Shown in pieces: positions 47,569-56,630 of a stretch of DNA of 64,000 bases (positions are counted from its first letter, which is position 1; the number at the start of each line of letters is the position of its first letter). A program made the position numbers and the translations under genes. This stretch comes from Paenibacillus_AB hodogayensis (GTDB lineage: Bacteria > Bacillota > Bacilli > Paenibacillales > NBRC-103111). A model generated the notes under the pieces. That model ran no database searches. It was not told the DNA's origin and saw only the letters and a program-made list of their open reading frames with translations. The stretch lies in the NCBI RefSeq assembly GCF_039536325.1, contig NZ_BAAAYO010000001.1, forward strand, positions 868,001-932,000, given 5' to 3'.

Positions 47569-49071
47569 CTATCGAATCATGCCTAGGCTTTTCAACTGCC
47601 GCTCGGCGGCCTGACGATAGGCCTCGTACCGGTATTCCGTATCGAGCGTGGCGAGAAACTCGCCGTAGCTGTCCAGCGGACGTTTGCCGTAGATGAATTT
47701 GTACAGTTCTTCCTTGATATATCGTTCCGCATCGGCGGCCGAATAGTCGTCGGGCGGATCGATGAACGAATCGAGCACCTCCAGACGCGGCTGCCGCATA
47801 GCAAACGAGAAGTAAGGCTCCTGCTTCGGAAACTTCGTCTTCAAATACGTCAACTCGTCTCGCCCAACTAACTGGTACAAGTACGCATATTTCATTTGCG
47901 ACATTTGCGCGGTCGGGACGATTTGGTTCCCCGCGACCGTGTAATGCTTGCCCTCAAGTCCGTACATGACGAGCCGGCTTCCTTCGGGGGAAGTCACGTA
48001 CCGGAGCAGCCGGATGATTTTGTCCAGCTTTGCGGGGGCTCGCTGCAGCGTCTTCGGCATGACGAGCACGCTTGCGGCCCCCGGATCGTAGAAGCTATAG
48101 CTGGCCCCGCCCGGCCCCTGCGGGCTCGGCAGTTGGACCCAGCGGGCATTCGGATTGAGCGGCTGCCATTCCTTGACCTTGTTGTCGTTCATCATATTCG
48201 GCCAGTTGTAGTAAAATAAACCGACTTGTCCTTGAAAAGCTTTCATCTCGTGCTGGGCGGTTTTGTTGGAGAGCAGATCGGGATCGACGACGCCGGCCTC
48301 GATCAGCGATTGGATATAAGCGAGTGCGGGAACCATGCCCGGATCGGTCAAGGAATTGACCAGTTGCCCGTTCTTGCGATAAAAGTGCCCGGGGTACGTC
48401 GTACCGAACGCGCCGAATATCGGGCCGAGCGCCTGATCGGGATTGCCGCCGAAGCCGTACGTATCGTTCTTGCCGTTGCCGTCGGGGTCTCCGAACGTGA
48501 ACGCCCGGGCTGTCCGGGCCAGCTCGTCGAGAGTGGCCGGCGGCTGAAGCCCCAGCTTGTCCAGCCAGTCCTCGCGCACCCAATACGTGAACTGGAAGGC
48601 GTTATCGCCGATGGCAAGGCCGTACAGCTTGCCGCCGTTCTCCGGCAGCTCCACTTTCCCGCCGCCGGCGAAATCGATGGCCGGCTGGAGCAGATCGACG
48701 TAAGGGGACAGATCGAGCAGCTGATTTTGTTTGACCAGCCGGGCTAGCGTACGCCGGTCTACATAAAACAGATCCGGCGGATTGCCCTCCGCCAGTCTCA
48801 TGCTCAATTGAGTCTTGCACGCGTCGCCGAGGCAAGGAACGATGCGCAGATCGATATTGAGCTTGGCATCGATCGTTTTCTTGATGTCGTCTTCGAGCGC
48901 ATCGGGCAGCTCGCTTCCCAGCACGAGCGCTTCGATGACCGGCGCGTCGCCGGTAGCGAACGGGGGCTCATCCGTCGGACGGATCGTCCTCTCGGTACAG
49001 GCGGTGCCGGACAGAACGAGAACGGCGGCTACGACGGCGAACCTGCATCTTCCGGCGAATAATCGGCGCAT
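47569..49071 (-). CDS. Second solute-binding lipoprotein, in front of the importer
   Basis: 500 residues, ATG 49071. Signal with lipobox SGTAC, Cys25. LplA-type landmarks: DLRIVPCLGDACKTQLSMRLAEGNPPDLFYVDRRTL, YWVREDWLDKLGLQPPATLDELARTARAFTFGDPDGNGKNDTYGFGG. C-terminus has AADAERYIKEELYKFIYGKRPLDSYGEFLATLDTEYRYEAYRQAAERQL. It has its own terminator and lies divergent to the YesM/YesN-like kinase-regulator pair; it may act as a sensor partner or alternate binder for the same importer. The 49072-49277 spacer contains the kinase promoter region (TATAAT at 49222-49227). Confidence 0.9.
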   Translation of the reverse strand: MRRLFAGRCRFAVVAAVLVLSGTACTERTIRPTDEPPFATGDAPVIEALVLGSELPDALEDDIKKTIDAKLNIDLRIVPCLGDACKTQLSMRLAEGNPPDLFYVDRRTLARLVKQNQLLDLSPYVDLLQPAIDFAGGGKVELPENGGKLYGLAIGDNAFQFTYWVREDWLDKLGLQPPATLDELARTARAFTFGDPDGNGKNDTYGFGGNPDQALGPIFGAFGTTYPGHFYRKNGQLVNSLTDPGMVPALAYIQSLIEAGVVDPDLLSNKTAQHEMKAFQGQVGLFYYNWPNMMNDNKVKEWQPLNPNARWVQLPSPQGPGGASYSFYDPGAASVLVMPKTLQRAPAKLDKIIRLLRYVTSPEGSRLVMYGLEGKHYTVAGNQIVPTAQMSQMKYAYLYQLVGRDELTYLKTKFPKQEPYFSFAMRQPRLEVLDSFIDPPDDYSAADAERYIKEELYKFIYGKRPLDSYGEFLATLDTEYRYEAYRQAAERQLKSLGMIR

Positions 49072-49277
49072 GAAGCTCCACTCCTCCCGCTAGTAGGACC
49101 TGTCGTTTTCTTTTCTTCTTATTATAAACCGATGGACGCGGTCCGACTATCGGAGGCGGGTTTCGGTATTTCACGATTTCTTTTGCTTTATCGCTTTTTT
49201 ATGCCCCTTCCTACCCAGTCCGGCAGCTTTGCTCTTATAATGAAAAGACACACACCTTCCGGAAGGATGGCACCGGC

Positions 49278-51047
49278 ATGAGACGCCCTTTTCCAGACAG
49301 CAATCCGCTTCGCTTCAAGCTTTCGACCAAAATGTTTCTCATTACCTTCGGGCTGGTCGAATCGATAATTCTGCTGCTCGGCTTCTCCTATTACCGGTAC
49401 TCGGCCAATACGCTTCAGCACGCCCAGACAGAGTACGCGAAGCAGATGGTGCAAAAATCCGATCAATATTTGCAGCTGACACTGGCCCATATACGCAGCT
49501 TCTTTCTCTCGGTGGCGAACGACAACCGGCTCCGTACGGGGACGGAGTCGGAAATCCGCCATTGGCTGAACGACAATCTGATTTATTTTATGCCGAATGC
49601 CAGCAACATTCATGTCATTGCGGACGAGAGTACCATTATCAGTACGGATGCGGGGGGATGGAAGCTCGCGGAAAGCAGCTATCTGATGCAGCAGTTGGCC
49701 CTCGTTATTCATCCGGGGGAGCTGTACTGGATCGGTCCTTACTTCTCCCCCGTCTCGGGCTATACGTTCTCCGTCGTCATGACGGCGGCGGACGGGCAAG
49801 GGGAGCCGCGCCAGCTGATGGTGGACCTGAATCTGCAAAGCTTGTACACGGCGCTCATTCCCAACGGCAGCTCCCAGCAGCAAGGCTCGCTGCTGCTGCT
49901 CGACGCCAAAAACCGTCCGATCTTCGCCAATCCGCCTTATGCGAACTATTCGGTGTTTTCCAAAAGCTTCCGTCTGAACGATATACCGGAGTCGCTGTTC
50001 GCCTCGAACTGGAAGCAGTACGAGTTGATGGACGACAGCCGACAGCTGTTCCTGACCCGCAGCCGGACGAACTTCGTGGGCTGGCAGGTCGTCTGGATTA
50101 TGGACCTGCAAACGCTGCTCAGTCCGCTGCGCAAGCTGCTGGACTATACCGGCCTTCTGATCGGGCTGTCGCTCGTACTGTCGCTCGGTATAGCGATGCT
50201 CATCTCGGTGCTGGTCAGCCGACCGATCCGCCGCATCGCCGCGACGATGGTAGAGGTGAGCGACGGCAATCTGGACGTGTCGATCCCCATCAAGCGTACG
50301 GACGAGCTCGGCTTGCTTGCCCGGCATTTTAACCTGATGATCGGACGGCTTCGCGGGCTGATCGATGATCTTCGACGTACGGAGGAGGAGCGGAACAAAG
50401 CGGACTTCATTGCGCTGCAGGCGCAAATCAAGCCGCACTTTCTGTTCAATACGCTGAATACGATCAGCATGGTCGCCAGGCAAGGGGCGCTGGATAAAGT
50501 CGATGAGCTAATCTCCGCGCTGACCGACCAACTGCAATACAGCCTGGATTCGTCCCCCGCCCCCGCCACTCTCCGCGAGGAGCTGCGCTCGCTGGAAAGC
50601 TATGTAGAGCTGATGGGCGCCCGGTATGGGGACGCCTTCTCGATTGAGACGGATATCGATCCGGCCGTGCTGGAGCGGCTGCTGCCGAAATTTACACTTC
50701 AGCCGATCGTGGAGAACGCGATCTTCCACGGACTCGTGCCGTCGGGCCGACAAGGCACTCTGTTCATCGGAGCGGCCGATCAGGGCGAGCAGTGGGAGCT
50801 GATGGTGGAGGACGACGGCATCGGCATGTCCGAAGCGCGGCTGCAGCTGCTGCTGGACAGCTTGGGCGGGACGAGGCAGGCCGAACGAATCGGCATGCTC
50901 AATGTACACCGGCGGCTGCGCCTGATGTTCGGCGAACACTACGCGTGCCGGATCGACAGCTCGCCCGGCAACGGAACGCGCCTCATCATGACCTTGCCTG
51001 CCGTTCGCAAAGCGGGCACAATTCCCATACAGGAGGACGGACGATGA
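49278..51047 (+). CDS. Sensor histidine kinase (YesM-like)
   Basis: 589 residues. Transmembrane helix about 18-40, extracellular sensor region to about 285, second helix about 290-315, HAMP (RPIRRIAATMVEVSDGNLDVSIPIKRTDELGLLARHFNLMIGRL), then a His_kinase domain with QAQIKPHFLFNTLN (phosphoacceptor His) and an HATPase domain (QPIVENAIFHGLVP, EDDGIGMSEARL, NVHRRLRLMFGEHYACRIDSSPGNGTRLIMTLP). ATG 49278 is preceded by GGAAGG inside a CCTTCCGGAAGG palindrome (49253-49264), which may occlude the ribosome site. Likely senses an oligosaccharide and controls the importer or glycan genes on the left. Confidence 0.93.
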   Translation: MRRPFPDSNPLRFKLSTKMFLITFGLVESIILLLGFSYYRYSANTLQHAQTEYAKQMVQKSDQYLQLTLAHIRSFFLSVANDNRLRTGTESEIRHWLNDNLIYFMPNASNIHVIADESTIISTDAGGWKLAESSYLMQQLALVIHPGELYWIGPYFSPVSGYTFSVVMTAADGQGEPRQLMVDLNLQSLYTALIPNGSSQQQGSLLLLDAKNRPIFANPPYANYSVFSKSFRLNDIPESLFASNWKQYELMDDSRQLFLTRSRTNFVGWQVVWIMDLQTLLSPLRKLLDYTGLLIGLSLVLSLGIAMLISVLVSRPIRRIAATMVEVSDGNLDVSIPIKRTDELGLLARHFNLMIGRLRGLIDDLRRTEEERNKADFIALQAQIKPHFLFNTLNTISMVARQGALDKVDELISALTDQLQYSLDSSPAPATLREELRSLESYVELMGARYGDAFSIETDIDPAVLERLLPKFTLQPIVENAIFHGLVPSGRQGTLFIGAADQGEQWELMVEDDGIGMSEARLQLLLDSLGGTRQAERIGMLNVHRRLRLMFGEHYACRIDSSPGNGTRLIMTLPAVRKAGTIPIQEDGR

Positions 51048-52663
51048 GAAAAATATTGCTGGTGGACGACGAATCCGCCGCCCGCGACCATATTCGCAAT
51101 TGCTTCCCCTGGCTGGCTTACGGCTGCGAGATCATTGGCGAAGCCGGCAACGGCGAGGAAGCGCTGGAGCAATGCCGGAGGCTGAACCCGGACATCGCCC
51201 TGATCGATATTACCATGCCGGTGATGGATGGAATGGAGCTGCTGGACCGGCTTGAGCGCGATTTTCCGCATATTCGCAGCATCGTGCTGACCGCCCACCG
51301 CGACTTCGCCTACGCCCAGCAAGCCATGCTGCACCGTGCCTGCGGATATGTGCTGAAAGCTCCGATCAGCATGGTGGAAATGAAGAAAGCGCTCGACCGG
51401 GCGTTCGCGGATTTGGACCGCGACCGGGATTACGACAGGAGCGAGAAATCGCATGCGCAAATGCTGAGAAGCTATCAATATCCGCTGCGGCGCAAGTTTT
51501 TCGCCGATATCCGCAACGGAGTGCTGGACGATGATGAGGAGATCGTTCGCGAGGGAAGCAAGCTGGACATCCACCTTACGGCGCCGGAGCATGGGCTCGT
51601 CGTCTGCGCCGCGGATAAAATGAACGAATACGTCATGAGGTATCCGGAGCGGGACCGTTCGTTGATCGAATTCAGCATGCTAGAGATCGTTCGCGAGACG
51701 CTGAACGATTCGGAACGGTATCCGTTCGAGCTGTTGCCGCTCGAGTTCGGACGGTTTGCCCTCCTGTTCGGCTGCGACAGCGCGGATGCGGAGCCGTACG
51801 CGGCGCGGGTGAGCCGCGTCTGCCGCACGATAGCCGTTCCTTTGGAGAACTATTTGCATATGCATCTGTCCGCAACGTTCAGCCGGCCGCTTCGATCGTT
51901 GTCTGCCCTTCGCCCGGCGTTCGCGGAGACGATGCGGTTTGCCTCCCTCCGCTTCTATCAGGATCGCCCTACGCCGATCGACGCCGGCGGGTTGCTGCTG
52001 TTCCAGCCCGTGCCGGAGAAGCAGTGGGAGACTTGCCGGCTGGAGCTAGCCGACACCCTGCGGGAACAAGACGCGGAGCTTCTGCAACGGTTTGACAAAT
52101 GGCTTCGGGAAGTCCATTATTTGCTGCGCCGGTTCCAGCCCCGCCCGGATGAGGCGCTTGGCCTGCTCGCCGGGCTGGAACCGGTCGTTGGGGAGCAGTT
52201 CCCCGTCCTGCCGGGCCATTCTGCGGACTGGCCGCCGTTCCGTTCGTTCGCCTGCCTGGGCGATGCGCTGGCGGCCTTGCAGCAGCACGTGTACGAGCGG
52301 GTCCGCCTTCACTCGAACGTACGCGAGCTTCGCCCGGAAATATCGGCCGCCATCCAGTACATCCGCAGTAACCTGCATGCCGAGCTGACACTCGACACGA
52401 TCGCTCATTCGGTGCAGCTCAGCGCTTCTTATTTTGGTCATCTGTTCAAGAAGGAAATGGGAGTAACGCTCGTCGATTACATCGTCGAGCAGCGGATCGA
52501 GCAGGCCAAAAAATGGCTGGCGGACGGCAAATACCGAAACTACGAGCTTGCGGAAAAAATCGGCTTCTCCAACTATTCGTATTTCTGCACGCTGTTCAAA
52601 AAACAAACCGGCATGACGCCGAACGAGTTCAAGAATGTTCACAAGACGAGAACAATCATTTGA
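51044..52663 (+). CDS. Response regulator with AraC-type output domain (YesN-like)
   Basis: 539 residues; ATG 51044 overlaps the kinase stop (ATGA). Receiver domain: ILLVDDESAARD, phosphoacceptor Asp55 (DIALIDITMPVMDGMELL), Lys near residue 104 (CGYVLKAPIS). Middle region about 130-430 of unclear fold. The last 105 residues are an AraC DNA-binding domain (ELTLDTIAHSVQLSASYFGHLFKKEMGVTLVDYIVEQRIEQAKKWLADG and YELAEKIGFSNYSYFCTLFKKQTGMTPNEFK). Partner of the preceding kinase. Confidence 0.94.
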   Translation: MRKILLVDDESAARDHIRNCFPWLAYGCEIIGEAGNGEEALEQCRRLNPDIALIDITMPVMDGMELLDRLERDFPHIRSIVLTAHRDFAYAQQAMLHRACGYVLKAPISMVEMKKALDRAFADLDRDRDYDRSEKSHAQMLRSYQYPLRRKFFADIRNGVLDDDEEIVREGSKLDIHLTAPEHGLVVCAADKMNEYVMRYPERDRSLIEFSMLEIVRETLNDSERYPFELLPLEFGRFALLFGCDSADAEPYAARVSRVCRTIAVPLENYLHMHLSATFSRPLRSLSALRPAFAETMRFASLRFYQDRPTPIDAGGLLLFQPVPEKQWETCRLELADTLREQDAELLQRFDKWLREVHYLLRRFQPRPDEALGLLAGLEPVVGEQFPVLPGHSADWPPFRSFACLGDALAALQQHVYERVRLHSNVRELRPEISAAIQYIRSNLHAELTLDTIAHSVQLSASYFGHLFKKEMGVTLVDYIVEQRIEQAKKWLADGKYRNYELAEKIGFSNYSYFCTLFKKQTGMTPNEFKNVHKTRTII

Positions 52664-52719
52664 ACGAAACCGTATGCCAAAAAGACAACATGAAGGCCAG
52701 CAGCTTCAACGATAAAAAA

Positions 52720-52757
52720 GGGTTCCGCAGCGCTCCTAGCGGAGAGCGGCGAAACCC
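52720..52757 (-). terminator. Terminator of the cold-shock gene
   Basis: GGGTTCCGCAG and CGCTC (52720-52735) pair with GAGCG and the GGCGAAACCCC region (52744-52757). On the minus strand TTTTTTATC follows. Also downstream of the AraC-type regulator. Confidence 0.75.
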
Positions 52758-52798
52758 CGATTCTTGATGACCGTACCGTGTAGCGGCCGGCTGGCGAT

Positions 52799-52996
52799 TT
52801 ACAGCTTGTATACGTTGGCGGCTTGCGGACCGCGCTCCCCGTCTACTTTATCGAATTCCACTTCCTGGCCCTCGTCCAGCGACTTGAAGCCGTCTCCCTG
52901 AATGGCCGAGAAGTGAACGAACAAGTCTTCTCCATCATCCGAGCGAATAAATCCGTAGCCTTTTTCCGCGTTGAACCATTTGACTGTACCTTTCAA
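52799..52996 (-). CDS. Cold-shock protein of the CspA family
   Basis: 65 residues, RNA-binding chaperone. Start TTG 52996 is favoured because GGAGG lies 8 bases upstream and it gives the normal length: MKGTVKWFNAEKGYGFIRSDDGEDLFVHFSAIQ with RNP1 KGYGFI and RNP2 VFVHF-like DLFVHFSA. Single oligonucleotide-binding fold. The 53000-53096 upstream region is rich in possible -10 boxes (TATACT, TATAAT) and a GTTAA-ACG-TTAAC inverted repeat, as in cold-shock gene leaders. Confidence 0.95.
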   Translation of the reverse strand: MKGTVKWFNAEKGYGFIRSDDGEDLFVHFSAIQGDGFKSLDEGQEVEFDKVDGERGPQAANVYKL

Positions 52997-53096
52997 TGCA
53001 ACAACCTCCATTATACTGTTAACGTTTAACGGCCGTTTGCACGGCTCCACGGCTAGTATACGCAAACAGGCGCACATTTATTCGGCACGTCCGCAT

Positions 53097-53804
53097 TCAT
53101 TTTTTGTCAATGACCAGCATGTCGGTCGAGCCTGGAATGAAAGGCAGCGCGGATTTGCGCAGCTCGCATGATGCGCCGAGCGTTTCGAGATGTCGCATCA
53201 AACGCTCCAGTCCCGGATACGGCTCCCAGCGCAGCGACAATAGCGGGTAAATCCGGACTTCCCCGCCCGGCCGGCATACCCGGAGCAGCTCGGTTACGGC
53301 GTCCCGGTGAAAAGCCTCGTCGAATTGATCCCCGTACAGAAATAAGAAGTGGCTGCACAAGACGAGCGAGAAGCGGTCGTCGGCAAACGATAAATTCGGC
53401 AATGCGTCGGGCACGTAGCTTTCCCGCGCCTCCGGCCGGTTGAAGTCCTGTATAAATAAATCGAGCGAGCGCAGCCTTCCGGCTTTGTGCCGGGCGCTGT
53501 CGCCGTAATAGCTCCAATCGAAGCGTTCGGCGAGCCGCTCCAATTTGTTAGTGGATGTTTCGATCTCGGCGTAGCCTTCCTCGCCGATCTGTAAAGCGGT
53601 CATGGCGTATCTCGGATCGGCACACCTTACGTCTGCGCCTTTAGCTTTAGCCTCCGCAGCGAAAGACGATGCTCCTGCGGCGACGTCCAGAATGGCTCCC
53701 CGTTCCAACGTCCCGGCGTCCAAACCGAACATCCGCTCATATTCGGCATAGCCCCTGCAAGTCATGGCTACCCCGATTTGTTCATAATGCTGCTGTTCTC
53801 CCAT
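53097..53804 (-). CDS. Class I SAM-dependent methyltransferase
   Basis: 235 residues from ATG 53804 (GGAG just upstream). Motif I LERGAILDVAAGASSFAAEAKAKGADVRCADPRY; strand 4 and following helices RFSLVLCSHFLFLYGDQFDEAFHRDAVTELLRVCRPGGEVRIYPL. Small-molecule or lipid type methyltransferase by length; substrate unknown. Initial part MGEQQHYEQIGVAMTCRGYAEYERMFGLD. Neighbours give no clue. Confidence 0.88.
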   Translation of the reverse strand: MGEQQHYEQIGVAMTCRGYAEYERMFGLDAGTLERGAILDVAAGASSFAAEAKAKGADVRCADPRYAMTALQIGEEGYAEIETSTNKLERLAERFDWSYYGDSARHKAGRLRSLDLFIQDFNRPEARESYVPDALPNLSFADDRFSLVLCSHFLFLYGDQFDEAFHRDAVTELLRVCRPGGEVRIYPLLSLRWEPYPGLERLMRHLETLGASCELRKSALPFIPGSTDMLVIDKK

Positions 53805-54046
53805 TCTTCTCCACTCTCCTCGGCTATTCTCCACTCGTCTGCACTCTGCTCGCCAGCCGTTGCTGCGGCCGCCGCTCAACCCGACCTCGCCGGGTATGGT
53901 CAAGATTATAGTATCGGGAAGTGCGGAAAGCAACACTTATTTTTCCGGATTTCTCCAACTTTGCATTTGCGCATTTCTTTAACATATATAATAATATGTA
54001 TTACAATTATATATTTATAAATTATAATGCATTGGAGCGATACGAA

Positions 54047-54709
54047 ATGAGCAAACATACGGATGCGTTAACCGGCCTGCCTAATCACAAAGCGCTGGAA
54101 AAAGCTTTGCAGGAGCGGATTGAACGCGATGAGCCGGTAGCGCTCGCACTGATCGACGTCGATCATTTTCACGAGGTGAACCACCTGCTGGGCAGCGAAG
54201 CGGGGGATGAGGTGCTGAAGCGGATCGCCGAAATGCTGTCCGAAGAGGGCGGGGCTTCTGCGTTCCGGGTGTCGGGAGACGAGTTCGCGATTGCGCTCGA
54301 CGGCGTGTCGCTGGAACAGGCCTTTCTCGGTATGGAGAAGCTGCGTCTAAGGGTGGAAACCGATCAGGGAAGCTTCGCTTTGCCGGACGGACAGACGCTC
54401 ACGCTAACGATCGGCGTCGCCCAGTACCCTCGCGACGGCAAGACCGAAGGCGCGCTGAGACGTGCGGCCAGCGCCGCCCTCGTCTCGGCCAAGGAAACCG
54501 GACGCAACCAGGTTGCGCTGCCTCCCAACGAAGAGATGGTCATGAAATCGTGCTACTATCCGTCGACGAACGTACGCCGCCTGAAATCGCTCGCCGAGCA
54601 GCTGAACAAGAAAGAATCCGCCTTGCTGCGCGAAGCGCTGGACGACTTGCTGCGCAAGTACGACCGCGGCGAAATCGCCCGCAAGTCCAGACAAAGCTCA
54701 GATTCGTAA
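54047..54709 (+). CDS. GGDEF domain protein with a ribbon-helix-helix-like C-terminus
   Basis: 220 residues from ATG 54047 (TTGGAGCG upstream, 9 bases). Residues 1-158 form a GGDEF (diguanylate cyclase) domain: TDALTGLPNHKALEKAL, ALALIDVDHFHEVNHLLGSEAGDEVL with Asp37 and Asn45, active-site SGDEF at 76-80 (accepted variant). No RxxD inhibitory site precedes it, and the usual D-x-x-G-H after Asn45 is H-LLGS, so activity is uncertain. Residues about 165-206 (KSCYYPSTNVRRLKSLAEQLNKKESALLREALDDLLRKYD) look like a CopG/MetJ-type ribbon-helix-helix DNA-binding unit. No signal or membrane helix. Such a fusion would link c-di-GMP signalling with DNA binding. Confidence 0.85.
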   Translation: MSKHTDALTGLPNHKALEKALQERIERDEPVALALIDVDHFHEVNHLLGSEAGDEVLKRIAEMLSEEGGASAFRVSGDEFAIALDGVSLEQAFLGMEKLRLRVETDQGSFALPDGQTLTLTIGVAQYPRDGKTEGALRRAASAALVSAKETGRNQVALPPNEEMVMKSCYYPSTNVRRLKSLAEQLNKKESALLREALDDLLRKYDRGEIARKSRQSSDS

Positions 54710-54830
54710 ACCTCCTCCGCGTCATCCCGCTGCTCGCAAGGTGCACACGGGGTTCCCGGTATTGCTTTCGGCGCCCCGATGCGCTATGATGCAACCATTG
54801 GCGACAACGACTGGATTGGAGAACATAGCT

Positions 54831-55064
54831 ATGATCAAAAAACTGCAAATTTTTAAAAGAGACAAATGGAACATGATCAACGCCGAGGTGCACGGTGCGC
54901 GCATCGTCGTCCGTGTCATTTCCGATCAATGGGGCGAAGACAACTTCGAATTTCTGAGCCGTCCGGCTTTGATGCATTGGGCGGAAGGCACGTTTACGCA
55001 GGATCGGTTCGACGGAACCGAGGAAGAACGGCAGCAAATCCTCGCCGCCTTCAAGGAAGTCTAG
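54831..55064 (+). CDS. Small hypothetical protein (77 aa)
   Basis: 77 residues, ATG 54831, GGAG 9 bases upstream. Sequence begins MIKKLQIFKRDKWNMINAEVHGARIVVRVI and continues SDQWGEDNFEFLSRPALMHWAEGTFTQDRFDG. Predicted alpha/beta, no membrane helix. The next feature is a strong terminator; the upstream gene is the GGDEF protein, but there are 121 bases and no clear promoter in between. I do not recognise the family. Confidence 0.7.
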   Translation: MIKKLQIFKRDKWNMINAEVHGARIVVRVISDQWGEDNFEFLSRPALMHWAEGTFTQDRFDGTEEERQQILAAFKEV

Positions 55065-55097
55065 CTTTCCCCTGCTTGTCCGGCACGGCATGACACG

Positions 55098-55135
55098 AAC
55101 GCCCCGGCGCGCTTTTGGCGCAACGGGGCGTTTTT
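55098..55135 (+). terminator. Strong terminator
   Basis: AACGCCCCG (55098-55106) pairs with CGGGGCGTT (55124-55132), inner GCGC pairing, then TTTTT. Confidence 0.9.
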
Positions 55136-55298
55136 ACGCTCTATCGGTTTGCGTCGGAAGAGGGGCTGGCCTTAGTTGGCGTAAGCGTTCAAAAGCCGGG
55201 TTAGCCTTGGCAGCCTCCGGGTCCCACCGACCGAGTTTCCGGGCAATCCATGCAATCAGCCTGCCTGCCGCGTCTCGGACCGTCCGGAGCCGAGCCGT

Positions 55299-56630
55299 TC
55301 AGGAAACCTCCTGCCTGTCAGGAAGCGTATACCGCTCCGGCACTTGCACGAGCAGGCGGGCGATCCGCATCCGGTCGACCTCTTCGATCGTGTACTCGAA
55401 GCCGCCGTGACGGAACCGCTGTTCCGGGCGGGGCGGCATCTCCACCTGGGAGCAGAACCAGCCTCCGATCGTGTCGTAATCGTCCGTTTCGATGGCGGTG
55501 CCGAAATACCGGTTTACTTCCTCTATCAGGAGCAACCCGTCCACGGAGTAAACGGACGGACATTTTTCCTCGATGCGGGGGCGATCCTCGTCGAACTCGT
55601 CGAGAATTTCGCCGACGATCTCCTCCATAATGTCTTCGATGGTAACCAGGCCGGATGTGCCGCCATATTCGTCGATCAGCAGCGCCATCTCCGTCCGCTC
55701 GTTCTGCATGCGACCGAGCAGAACGCTGACCGGCATCGAATCCGGCACTGTCATCAAGGGCCGCGTAATCGCCGCGATTTGACCGGCTCCTTCGCGATGC
55801 TTGAGCATTTCTTTAATATGAACGAAGCCGATGACGTTGTCTTTGTCCGGATCGCACACCGGATACCGGGTCCGCCGTTCGTCGACGGCGATCCGTCTGT
55901 TTTCCTCGTATGACAATTGGGCGTACAAGCAAGCCATCTCGGTGCGGGGGATCATGATATCTCTGGCGTTTTTTTCGCGGAATTGGAATATATGTTCAAC
56001 CAGGCTCAGTTCGGTATGGCCGATCAGCCCGTTTCGATGGCTTTCCTTCACCAAATGGCGTATTTCCTCTCCGGTATGGACCGATTCCGGAGCTTCCTCC
56101 GGCTCCATCCCCGACTTCCGCAGCATCCAGTCGGATACTCCGCTCAGCAGCCGGATAAATGGCTGCATCACCCTATAGAACAGCATCAACGGCGCGGCCG
56201 TTCCGAGCGCGATCCGCTCCGGCTTGCGGATGGCGTACGTCTTCGGGAACTGCTCGCCAATCGTAATGTGCAGAGCCGTTATGAGGGTGAATGCGATGAC
56301 GAATGCGACGGCATGCATGACCGGGGCCGGCAATCCCATGAGGGTCATCACAGGCTCCAGCAGACGGACGATCGCCGGCTCGCCGACCCAGCCGAGACCA
56401 AGCGACGTAAGCGTAATGCCGAGCTGGCAAGCCGACAAATAAGCGTTTAGATCGGCCAGGATAACGCGGGCGCGGGCGGCTTGCCGATTGCCCCCCTGCG
56501 CCAGGCTGTCGATCCGGCTGGCGCGGATTTTGACGATCGCGAATTCGGCCGCCACGAAAAATCCGTTGGCAAGCACAAGCGCTACGATCAGCGCCGCGCT
56601 CCACCCTATCGGTATCGGGTCACCTTCCAC
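55299..56630 (-). CDS. CNNM/HlyC-CorC-family protein with CBS domains
   Basis: 443 residues, GTG start at 56630 after AGGAGCAGGA. Four N-terminal helices (DUF21: LIVALVLANGFFVAAEFAIVKIRASRI, SACQLGITLTSLGLGWVGEPA), a two-CBS region (IMIPRTEMACLYAQLSYEENRRIAVDERRTRYPV, ITRPLMTVPDSMPVSVLLGRMQNERTEMALLIDEYGGTSGLVTIEDIMEEIVGEI) and a C-terminal CorC_HlyC domain (DGLLLIEEVNRYFGTAIETDDYDTIGGWF). Likely an ion (magnesium or divalent) efflux or sensor protein in the membrane. Confidence 0.94.
   Translation of the reverse strand: MEGDPIPIGWSAALIVALVLANGFFVAAEFAIVKIRASRIDSLAQGGNRQAARARVILADLNAYLSACQLGITLTSLGLGWVGEPAIVRLLEPVMTLMGLPAPVMHAVAFVIAFTLITALHITIGEQFPKTYAIRKPERIALGTAAPLMLFYRVMQPFIRLLSGVSDWMLRKSGMEPEEAPESVHTGEEIRHLVKESHRNGLIGHTELSLVEHIFQFREKNARDIMIPRTEMACLYAQLSYEENRRIAVDERRTRYPVCDPDKDNVIGFVHIKEMLKHREGAGQIAAITRPLMTVPDSMPVSVLLGRMQNERTEMALLIDEYGGTSGLVTIEDIMEEIVGEILDEFDEDRPRIEEKCPSVYSVDGLLLIEEVNRYFGTAIETDDYDTIGGWFCSQVEMPPRPEQRFRHGGFEYTIEEVDRMRIARLLVQVPERYTLPDRQEVS

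Noticed and set aside
50792..51043. Upstream extension of the response regulator
   Set aside because: It overlaps the kinase gene and lacks a ribosome site; the ATGA overlap at 51044 gives the normal receiver start.
53921..54046. Upstream extension of the GGDEF protein
   Set aside because: AT-rich leader with no coding character; ATG 54047 has GGAGCG.
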